Positions 1-22,218 of a stretch of 64,000 bases of DNA are shown one piece after another. A model generated the notes under the pieces. The model saw only the letters and a program-made list of their open reading frames with translations. It had not been told where the DNA came from and did not search any database. The stretch is from Hormiphora californensis (taxonomy: Eukaryota; Ctenophora; Tentaculata; Cydippida; Pleurobrachiidae). Location: positions 5,130,496 through 5,194,495 of the forward strand of contig CM035357.1 of assembly GCA_020137815.1 (NCBI GenBank), in the 5' to 3' direction. Positions within the stretch are counted from its first letter, which is position 1. Each line of letters begins with the position of its first letter. A program made the position numbers and the translations under genes.

Positions 1-351
1 TACTTTCTTACATGTTCTAGGAAACAAAAATAGTTTTTTAATGGCCATTGATAATCTTGATAGAGAACACTACCAGGTAGTGACTACCTCTCTCCTTCAA
101 CCCTCTCTACCCCTCTCCCTCCCCCTCCCACTCCTGGCTCTCCCTCTCTGCCCCTCCCTCCCACTCCTGGCTCTCCCTCGCTCCCTCCCCCTCTCCCATA
201 ATGGGCCGCACCCTCTCTCCCATAATGGGCCGCACCCTCTCTCCAACTGTGTCCAAGTGAATACATTCATCGTTTTCTTAGTTCTACTACTAAAAATAGC
301 CCGTTGAATCTCAACAATAGCATCCAAACTCAACAACATATTATTTTCCAG

Positions 352-3300
352 GTGAAAGAGGCTAGGGTGGACTACAGCAGATGCGGTGACTGTGAATCTA
401 AACCGAGTGGAGAGGAGTGTGTGTGTTCCATTGAATTTGAATTGAGTAGCAAGTTTACAGGGCGGGCCTTCCACATGTACTATGGGCTGGAGAAGTAAGT
501 TTTAACTAGATTCATACTTCATATTTACTGTTATTCGTCTTCCCCTAGATGACCCTTGACTCCCCCTAGTTACCACTGAACTTCCTAGTTACCATTGCCT
601 TCCCTAGTTACCACCCCCTTCCCCTCCAGATACTACCAAAACCCCCTAGTTACTCCCTAGTTATCACTCCCCTCCCCTCCAGATACTACCAAAACCCCCT
701 AGTTACTCCCTAGTTACCACTCCCTAGTTACCACTCCCTTCCCCTCTAGATACTATCAAAACCCCCTAGTAACTCCTTAGTTACCACTCCCTTCCCCTCC
801 AGATACTACCAAAACCCCCTAGTTACTCCCTAGTTACCACTCCCCTCCCCTCCAGATACTACCAAAACCCCCTAGTTACTCCCTAGTTACCACTCCCTAG
901 TTACCACTCCCTTCCCCTCTAGATACTATCAAAACCCCCTAGTAACTCCTTAGTTACCACTCCCTTCCCCTCCAGATACTACCAAAACCCCCTAGTTACT
1001 CCCTAGTTACCACTCCCCTCCCCTCCAGATACTACCAAAACCCCCTAGTTACTCCCTAGTTACCACTCCCTAGTTACCACTCCCCTCCCCTCTAGATACT
1101 ACCAAAACCCCCTAGTTACTCCTTAGTTACCACTCCCTAGTTACCAATCCCTTCCCCTCCAGATACTACCAAAACCACCGAAAGTACGCCACATCCCGTT
1201 CTGACAAGCAGCTCCGAGGTTACCCTCTGTATCGGGATGACAACTGTGAACCGTTTGAGAGTGATGTTGATACGGATCAGTATTTTGCACCGTGTGGACT
1301 TATTGCTAATAGCATGTTTAATGGTGAGTCACCTTTCCTTGCTCGACCTTCTCTCACCGAGAATTAACATAACAAGAGTCGCCCACCCGGGAAATTACCC
1401 CTCCCTTGTCAGCGTGCGAAGGTCGCGAGAGGGATTATTTCGTAACCAACCCACCCGCACCCACTACAAAAAAAAACTACAATTTTTCCAAACATTTCCT
1501 CTCCACTCACATTAGTCATTACTAGTCACTAACATGAATTCTCATACTTGTACGTATTGTTAGTTTGTCTGGCCAGTGTCTGTGAGTGTGTTTGAGTGTA
1601 ATGTGTGTGAGCTAGTTATTTGTGGATCGCGTGTGTAAAATACGGGCTGATGGCCGAGTAATAGATTTCCTGGTATTTATCCTTTATCTGGAGAAACAAA
1701 GAGAGGGATAGAGAAAAAGAAAAAGAGAGAAAGAGAGAAAGTGAAAGAGAGAGAAAGAGAGACATGAATTCTTCACCGCTAAGCTATATCTAATCATATC
1801 ATATTCTCAGTAGTCATATTCTTACTAATATTTCCACGTAATGATTTGACTTCTACACAGATGCTTAATGACGAAACTGTTATGTTCTATATCTTTCTCT
1901 CTTTCTCCAGCACAAGATATACATACACTTAAGTAGTGCTGCAGTTGTACAATGTACATCTCTAGAGCCATTACGTTTGTGTGCGACTCTCCATACCTCT
2001 CTCTCCCTCTCTCAAGTCTCACACACACTCTCTTCCCCCTACACCCCCCCCCCATATAATCACCTATTCCTCCCACAGACACGTTCCAGTTAGAGTGGGT
2101 GTCCAAGACGGATCATGATGGCACCGTTATTGAAATGAACAAGGAGATAAACTTTACCCGAGAGGGGATAGCATGGCCCTCTGATCATGGGATCAAGTTT
2201 AGAAATCCCATGGGTGCTGATCTTGTTTCTGCGTTTAACGGTAGGTGTCTGGAAACATGAGTAGTCTTTGTTACATCTTTGTTACATTATCGAATATCTT
2301 TTGAATTTGGCGTAGTTTGACTGCTTGTTTTTATAATTTGTCATGGCATTTTTCTTTTTTCAGGAACTACCAAGCCACCTGATTGGAGGAAGTATGCCTA
2401 CGAATTAGACCCACAGAACCCGTCTAACAATGCATTCCTGAATGAACCCTTTATTGTCTGGATGAGAGTTGCTGCATTCCCTACTTTTAGAAAGGTTAGG
2501 GGATTTATACTAAAACACAAGGATTGTTTCTATAACAAATTCAAAACTCTATGGACTCTACCTTCACAAATTTAGCTGTGTCCATTGTACGCGAGACCCC
2601 TAATGTCTCTTTGAGACAAGTTTGCACAGCGAGACAAAAGCCTCTATCTTACCTGGATAACGAAACCGGTTTCCGTGTCCTAAAAATTAGGGGTACATCT
2701 TTTTTGCAAAACAAATTAAATAAATTGATAAACAGAATATAACATGAAAATGCCACCCGAGTACCATTGAATGAAACATCGAGCTTACTTACCCCAACGA
2801 CAGTTTTTCGACTTGAATTCCATAACCACCCCGTCCGTCCTCAGTTGTATGGTCGTGTAAGTTTGGAGTTGAACCCTGAGCTGGATGGAGGGTTAGAGGA
2901 GGGAAAATACCGGCTAACTATCGACTACAATTACCCCGTGCTATACTACCACAGCAAGAAGTTCTTTGTTCTCTCTTCCACTAGGTAACAATTTGATAGT
3001 TTTGAATCGTAGAGAGGGAGATGGAGAGAGGGAAAGAGAGACGGCGGCCGGGGGTTGGAGAGAGACAGAGAAACAGTGGACTCGGACCACATCTCTTCTT
3101 TACTAACACAAGCCTCCCCCTATTCAGTATATTCGGTGGTAGGAACCTAATGCTTGGAGTTGTCTATCTTGTAGTTGGAATTCTACTTCTCCTGCTCGCT
3201 ACCGTATTCGCTTGTGTCGTCAAAAAGGACTTGTAAGTTAATCTGCCAAATCTCCACATTTTAATTTTGTGACAGCAGCTCAAGAGATATCAGAATAATT

Positions 3301-3386
3301 TTCTAGAAAGACATATTCTGTGAACTTGCGTAAATATCGTTCGTCACGTAATCTTACATTCCAGGAAATCGTGTTTCGGCTCGTAG
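352..3386 (+). CDS. CDC50/TMEM30 family P4-ATPase flippase subunit (5' incomplete)
   Basis: Seven exons join in phase: 352-494, 1163-1323, 2079-2240, 2364-2494, 2845-2984, 3128-3232, 3365-3386 (about 287 residues, N-terminus with the first membrane helix not found and probably left of the window). The protein shows hallmarks of the family: a Cys-rich ectodomain start (CGDC...CVC), [34 protein letters not shown] and FIVWMR...PTFRK blocks, then YNYPV and a C-terminal membrane helix ([16 protein letters not shown]). CDC50 proteins are the beta subunits that P4-ATPase lipid flippases need for ER exit and activity. The last intron is optional: without splicing, translation stops at 3234-3236 after KKDL; with it, the tail is KKDLKSCFGS. 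An ATTAAA at 3461 could serve as polyadenylation signal. Intron 1 carries an unusual tandem repeat. Family assignment is confident; exon ends rest on splice consensus. Confidence 0.9.
541..1160 (+). repeat. Intronic tandem repeat containing copies of an exon start
   Basis: The repeat is built from CTAGTTACTCC/CTAGTTACCACTCCC blocks plus CCCCTCCAGATACTACCAAA. A higher-order unit of about 172 bp recurs roughly three times. Nine decoy copies of the splice acceptor and first bases of the downstream exon (1163) are visible; six keep CCAG before ATACTACC and three read CTAG. Confidence 0.9.
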
Positions 3387-4236
3387 AAACTAAAAAGGAG
3401 AGAGGAAAAGATATAAACATCGACAATTCCTGGTGGCCAAGTTATTTATTATTGTTGAAAATTAAAATATAGACAGTGTACAGTTATTGGAACTTATAAA
3501 CACTTTATTTTGTGTGCTATTTTCTTAACTTATTGTTGTTATTGAATGCCGTGTTGAGAGATGGAGAAAGAGGAGAGAGATACAGAGGAGATATAGAGAG
3601 AGTCGAGAGAGTTCAGAGATAGTTCAAAGAGAGTGAAATAGAAAGAGAGTAAAATAGAGAGAAAGAGATGTATTGTTTATTTGAGGTGCAGGCTGCCTCT
3701 TGAAATCTCCTTAATTAATATTCATTGTTGCCAAATAATTGTGTCTAATTTTGTTTCCGAAAGGTGAATTTTAAAATAATTTCATCCGGATGTTTTGAAG
3801 ACGATCTTCGCTAATGACGGGTGTTTAACTCTGTGGACTAGCAAACACAGACTTTAGTCCTATGAAAAGTACACTCACCTCCGCGCACATACCCTGCGCG
3901 AAGCTACTGCCGGCGCGATATTTATAAGTTCACGCTGCAATTGGTAAGACGCGCGGCGCGCTAGAGACACGGAAATTTATATTTTTAAGTTTGTCCCTTT
4001 TTTAAACTTTTTTTTCTCCGCAAGTCCTTTTTGATTTTTCCTTGAAAAGCGCTGCCTTATCCCGCGCTGCGGGGGCCAGCAACGTTTGCCAAGATTTTTC
4101 CCCTCTTCTTCAAGTGCTCTAAAGATATTCGTTCCTGCTGTAAGCCGATGAATCTATAACTAATTCTATTCCTTCATAGTTTATGCATGTATTTATTATG
4201 ATTTGAAGTGTAGAAATTAACTGGTTGGGTGCAAAC
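3387..4236. other. Intergenic region between CDC50-like and F-box genes
   Basis: No ORF or exon is supported. It holds a GA-rich stretch (3555-3670), AT-rich sequence, and a GC-rich island at about 3885-3965 with several GCGCG motifs that could belong to the promoter of the next gene; no TATA box or start site can be proved. Confidence 0.4.
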
Positions 4237-11443
<7,207 letters not shown>

Positions 11444-12420
11444 CCAATCAAATGTGAGAGAGATAGAGAAGGGGAATTTTATTGTATTTGACACCACTTG
11501 CTGATTTTTGAAACTTGAGTTAACTCAATTATAAAATGCTTGTCCTATACCTCTTCAAAGCCTCTACTGTAGAGTATTTAAAAAAGGAAATGTGCGTCTG
11601 TCATGGACACACATATAACTATGCACTGGTTGCTGCAGGGGGAGGTGCTGAAGTTATCAATCAACACTTGTGTGTTTTTAATTCCGAACAAGCTGAACAC
11701 ATTCTACACACACAACTCTCTTCATTCCAAATACGGTCATCAATTAGGTCTTATTAGGGCCGGCTCTAATAGTGGTGCAAGACCTGGGAAGCTGCACTAC
11801 CTTCCCAATTTGTACAAATCGGTCTTTTGCTCCCCTGCGGGACGAAACCAGGACAAAGCTCAGATCTATTTGTTCCATAAACGTAGCGCGCGAGGTTAGG
11901 ACAGTGGAATATCTGGCGCAGCACGCGCATTGTTATGTGATTATGCTGACCACATGTTGACGTGAGAATTTGCTGAGGAGTGAGGATTGCAGTAGCACTT
12001 GATGCCACAGGCCTCGGGTCTTCATTAGCCGACTAGATGCCAGAACCTGGAGATGCTTGACACACTCTGACGGAGATAGTGGGGGCTGTATTCACACTCC
12101 TTTGATAGCTAGCCGTGACCCATCAATCCGATTTGTTCGATTTGAACTTCAAATTCAAACAACTATCGGTTAACCATGGTTCAATAAAACTTAGGAAACA
12201 ATCATATCATAACCAGTTAAAACATACACACATTGTCTAGATGTCTGCCTTCACAAAACACCCTTGCATACTACGCTGTCTTGCATCTTGCTACACTAAT
12301 CTCTCTATCTTTCTCTCATTCTATCTTTCTCTCCCTCTGTTTCTGTATCATTCTCATCGCCAATTTGTCCTCTGAGTGTATGTTTTGCGTGTAGTGTGTA
12401 ATCAGTAGTGGTCTATCAAA
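11444..12420. other. Intergenic region
   Basis: Between the F-box stop codon and the ATG of the next gene. Short spurious ORFs only. A pyrimidine-rich stretch at 12295-12350 precedes the start at 12421. Confidence 0.4.
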
Positions 12421-14017
12421 ATGTCAGATGCGGAGCAGCCTGCAGAAGGGGCTGAGGAAGGGAAAAAGAAGAAGGAGAAGAAGAAGGAGGATGGGGAGGG
12501 AGGAGAAGAGGGTGGTGGTGAGGAAGGGGAAGGAGAGGAGAAGAAAAGTGAGGAGGGGGATAGTATTAGTAGGTCCATTATGGATTATATAATGCCTGCG
12601 AAGGAAATGGTGGCCAAGATGACAAAAAGAAGACGGTTTGTGATAATTAGTGATTGTAGTGACCCAGAGTACCTCCACCAACTTGAGGAATCGTTTGTTC
12701 ATGTGAGTAATAGGACAAAGGAACTTTTAGCTAAGTATATATCCCATCAAATAATCATTGGTCAACCATGCCTAAAAATGATTAACTATGCCTAAAAAGT
12801 AATCAACTATAATACTTAGATTTAGAAGGCTTTCCTTTTCCCTGTTCCCAGAAAGCAGATATTCTGGATGACGAGATGTATCATTTTAATTTATCTGGGA
12901 ACCTCCAACGAGGCCGAATAACTCGATACCTCATGAGATCTACACACAACGAGGAATTTCCTTACATCTTCATTGTACGTTACCAAATGAAACCAAATTA
13001 TTGCCCAAATATTACCAAATGTTACTAAAGATGGCTAGAAAGCGAGATAGATCTTCACATTTAGACAACCCAAAACCTTGATACCGAAGTTACCCCTCCC
13101 TTGCCGGCACTAACCAGCCCCAACCCCAGGACGGGGAGTATTTCCAGTCACTCGATGTGTTTCTAGAGCTGGCAGAGAAGGATAAACTACACACCAAGGT
13201 TCACGGATTCGGAAGACCCTTTGAGCTGCAGACTGCCCGTATTTCTTATACAGCCGGGAATGTGTCACAGGTATTATAGGCTCTTTTTGGCAAGCTACAC
13301 CTGTCAGAGCATTGGCCTGAGTCCTGACCCTACTCTCATTGGCCTGACCCTACTCTCATTTCGAAAGTGGGGAGAGGGGGTTGTAAACCACCTGATTTAT
13401 CTACAGGCAGTTAGTGAGAGCGTGGTAGAGGGAGTGAGGTCAATGGCAGAGAAGATTGGAATCAGAGAACCAGACACAAGAACCGAAAAGGAAAAAGAGG
13501 TACTCAGCTAGTTGATCAACCCCCAGAAAATTACCGAAAATTCCCCCAATCACTTACTTTATACGATCCTACAACACGACATTTTCATTTTCCTTTCCAT
13601 TCAGAAAGATCGAAGAAAGAAGCGGGCAGCCAAGTTAAAGAAGGAAAAAGAGAAGGAGAAAGCTGCCAAGAAGGCGAGGATCAAACGAAAACTTTGGATC
13701 AAAGCCAAGAAGAAAGTTGTCAGATTGAAACTCGCTTCAATAGGTACTGGTCATGGTACCTAGGTGCAGTTTTGGGTAGCAGCGGGGTTTGGGTATTGGC
13801 TAGTTTTGTATCGTCATCCCCAGCCCATGATAGTCTAGGGGTTGGGTAAAAGATATAGCATAAAATCCTTTTTTCAGGAATAAAACTGCCGGAAGAAGAC
13901 AAGAAAGCGAAGGCGCGGAAAAAGAGGGAAAAGAAAAAGAAACAACAAGAGAAGGCGAAGGCAGAAAAAGCCAAGAAATTGGAGAAAGAAAAAGAAGCTG
14001 CCGCAAAAGGGAAATGA
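12421..14017 (+). CDS. Lys/Glu-rich protein with possible thioredoxin-like core; not recognised
   Basis: Six exons join in phase: 12421-12702, 12852-12974, 13130-13270, 13407-13499, 13605-13743, 13878-14017. Residues 1-48 are a low-complexity Glu/Lys/Gly tail. Residues about 60-170 look like one globular domain: RRFVIISDCSDPEYLHQLEESF, then FPYIFIQDGEYFQSLDVFLELAEKDKL, an order of strand, helix and VFI-G-F-L motif that resembles glutaredoxin/SH3BGR-like thioredoxin folds, although no CxxC active site is present. The C-terminal third (exons 4-6) is a Lys/Glu/Ala helix rich in KKEKEKEK and ends AAAKGK. The ATG at 12421 opens the only exon in phase with the rest. The thioredoxin-like idea is an inference from pattern. 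The gene sits between the F-box gene and a partial duplicate of it. Confidence 0.75.
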
Positions 14018-14100
14018 AGAATAAAAAAGATTGTTGAGAGTTTGTCAGTCTGTCAGGGTGTGCTGGTCAGATCTCTGTCTGGCTCTAACTCACTAAAATA

Positions 14101-14170
14101 CTGTCTGGCGGCGCCAACCCGGTCCGATCTGGGGGAAATGTCGAATCAAAACGGGGTCTGGCGCCGCCAG
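14101..14170 (+). mobile_element. MITE of the GGCGCC family, 70 bp
   Basis: The ends CTGTCTGGCGGCGCCA and GGTCTGGCGCCGCCAG are inverted repeats. The 11-bp TCACTAAAATA occurs directly before the element (14090-14100) and again at 14172-14182, as expected of a target duplication, with one extra base on the right. Confidence 0.7.
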
Positions 14171-14780
14171 TTCACTAAAATAAATAACTGTAGACAAAGG
14201 ACTGTAGTAGTAGTAAACACACATGTTTTACAGTCTGTGAAGGAAAAAGAAGACAGCGAATTTAGACAGTTGTGACACCAACTTAGTCTTTGTGCATAAA
14301 CTGAGTAAAGTGTTAATATTCAGATATTTAGATATTCAAGGCAAGATTTAGGGAAGCCTAGCCTTCAACTTGTTATGTTATAACCCTGGCCCTCCTTATG
14401 GGGGGGGGGACGGAGAAGGACGGTCGAACAAAGCTAGCCTAACGGCTAACACACCACTACGTTTTCAGCATACAGTTACAGCTACAATCCTGCTCACCCG
14501 AACCCCCAAATGCAATGGTACAAGACGGGATACAGCCAGATTAATCAAGTCAGACGACCACCCTTCATGAACCCAGTTCCATCATATCTACAGAATAGTG
14601 CAGCCTATACTCCTCCACCCCTCCTGCATTGGACGAGACCTGTGTATCTGATAGCACATAAACTACCTGATAAAGACAAGGTGAGAAGTGATGATTCGTG
14701 TATTTTACCTCTTTTTACTAGTCGTATAATTGTATATGCTGTGATAGTGTGATAAACTACCGCAATATTTCATGTCACAA

Positions 14781-14838
14781 CTGTCAGAGCATTGGCCTGA
14801 CGCGAGCGAGAACTGTGGTCAGAACATTGGGCTGACAG
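14781..14838 (+). mobile_element. 58-bp hAT-like MITE with empty-site counterpart
   Basis: Termini CTGTCAG and CTGACAG are inverted repeats, and the element is bounded by perfect 8-bp direct repeats TGTCACAA (14773-14780, 14839-14846). The homologous position in the first copy (about 6058-6066) has a single TGTCACAA and no element. Related fragments occur near 13298 and, inverted, near 8110-8150. Confidence 0.85.
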
Positions 14839-15544
14839 TGTCACAACAAACCGAGTTCAAATCGGCGAGTTGTATTTTTGCAATAGTACTTGTGCGAGTG
14901 AACTCTGGTGTATATCGAGTACTTGACAGCTCGGGAGATTTCAATTGTTCTCTCCCTTAATTAGTATAGAAGTGCTAACATGTGTGTATCATAGGATAGG
15001 ACAAGCTGTTACTGTTAGCGAGTATATTGGACCAGTTCTTCTACACTGAACTGTCTAGTAGTGCTCTCACTTTCTCTTTCTCAAACTCCCACTTTCTCTG
15101 AAACATAGACTGTTTATTTTCCTTCAATACCATCTCCACAAGCTACCCCTCTCTCTCTCTCTCTCCATTCCACGTGGGGAGAGAGCTTTTCACTCGCTTG
15201 AGCTAGTGAAATGGGTGTTGAAGTAACTTAGAAAGAGAGCTGAGAGAGCTGTGTGTGGGCTGGTGGAGGGGATCAGACTTGGAGGGGATCAGAGAGTAGA
15301 GACTCAGAGAGAGGGAGAGGGGAACGAGAGCAGAGCTATAGATGATACACAGAGTGTAGTAGCTGGCATACGGACAAAAGGAAAAGATCATGACCGGGTC
15401 CTGGAATACCCCTTACCCCTGGTTTTTGCTCTCTTTTATGTAGATTGGACTCAATCTCCACCAAGATTTCAATATACGGAACTAATCTAATCGGTCGTCT
15501 GTGAGAGTGTACCCCTCACTTCCTCCTTTATTTCCTTCAAAAAA

Positions 15545-15559
<15 letters not shown>

Positions 15560-15600
<41 letters not shown>
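15560..15600. repeat. (GA)n microsatellite
   Basis: AG run in the duplicate block, next to a short (GT)n; counterpart of 6864-6959. Confidence 0.9.
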
Positions 15601-15604
<4 letters not shown>

Positions 15605-16273
15605 TGAGGTGTGTCTCCTTATGTACCCGGGATATACACTAAGCTAAGGATACTTAGTGTTTTAATAACCTGAGACCCCTGCATCTTTCCTACGCGCCAA
15701 TACTTGATCTTTAGCTAATGTCTAGGCTACCCTACCAACTCCTTGCCTTGCTCGACCCCCTCTCGAGTCTCGGCCTTTCAGCTTTCTGTCTCTCTCTCAA
15801 CTCTCTATCCACGGGCAAAACACCCACTCCTTCACCTTCTTCGCTCTTAATCAAAAATCCTACTTAATTTGTTAGTTCCTTCTCTAAGGTAATTACTAAT
15901 TAATTCCCCCAGGTGTTGTGACAGAAAGGCCACTCCCACTGGAGGCAATAAATGTGGCCGTGTGTCACTGAAAGAGGACCACCAAAAATCGGAGCAGTGT
16001 GTCAGAGTCGAGACATCTTTCTCTTGTTACAATGTCATTGCCATCAACAATCTCCCTGTGTTACAAAGGTACAAACAAACAAACTTGGTAACGATTACAC
16101 AGTTTCTTGTTTTTATGACAGCCTCAAAACAAACTATTTCGAATCAAACAGAACAAAAGTTTCAGTAGTACCCAGACAAGGTGATTATACACAATGTAGA
16201 AACTAACAATAACATATTGACCTGTATGGCGGCGCCATACCCCAATTTGATTCTCAGTGCGCTCAGAAAAAGA

Positions 16274-16373
16274 NNNNNNNNNNNNNNNNNNNNNNNNNNN
16301 NNNNNNNNNNNNNNNNNNNNNNNNNNNNNNNNNNNNNNNNNNNNNNNNNNNNNNNNNNNNNNNNNNNNNNNNN
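16274..16373. other. Assembly gap of 100 N
   Basis: Exactly 100 N, a conventional placeholder for a gap of unknown size. The left side is the duplicate block and the right side starts inside a CT microsatellite. Confidence 0.99.
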
Positions 16374-16466
<93 letters not shown>

Positions 16467-16532
16467 CTCCCTCTCTCTCTCATCTCTCTCCTCTCTCTCT
16501 CCCCTCTCTTTCTCTCTCTCTCTTTTGTGCAA
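16374..16532. repeat. (CT)n microsatellite at gap edge
   Basis: CT dinucleotide tract directly after the gap; probably the reason the assembly broke here. Confidence 0.95.
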
Positions 16533-16625
16533 GTATATTTTGCAACAACCCTCGGTGACCAGGAAATGCTGAAGGCTGTGCACTAGTCATCTCCCCTCCA
16601 TCCCTCTCTCTTTTTGCAATGTGTT

Positions 16626-22132
<5,507 letters not shown>

Positions 22133-22218
22133 TTTCACTAATTATTCAATCAAACAATTGTATCATGAAAGAATGAATTCTACGGGTGAAACTTTGTGTA
22201 CAGTGACTAATTTATCAT

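Larger units (their letters stand above)
14190..16273 (+). pseudogene. Direct duplicate of F-box gene introns plus exons 5 and 6, cut by the gap
   Basis: This block repeats about 5478-7640 in the same order and orientation. Exon 5 is copied at 14469-14680 with the same length (212 bp), intact splice sites and mostly silent changes; exon 6 is copied at about 15913-16070 with single-base losses near its start (GTG TTG TGA) that break the frame. Microsatellites are shorter, and a 58-bp MITE at 14781-14838 is present only here. The block ends exactly at the 100-N gap. It is either a partial gene duplication or an unmerged second haplotype placed at a gap edge. Confidence 0.8.

Noticed and set aside
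541-1160. CRISPR-like array
   Set aside because: Repeats are directly adjacent without unique spacers, lie in a metazoan intron, and have no associated genes.
13298-13380. Repeat of ATTGGCCTGACCCTACTCTCATT as a functional element
   Set aside because: Short local duplication related to the CTGTCAGAGCATTGG MITE; no complete ends or target duplication.
14840-14875. tRNA B-box-like GAGTTCAAATCGG
   Set aside because: No matching A-box, acceptor stem or anticodon arm around it; the repeat next to it is a 58-bp MITE, not a tRNA-derived SINE.
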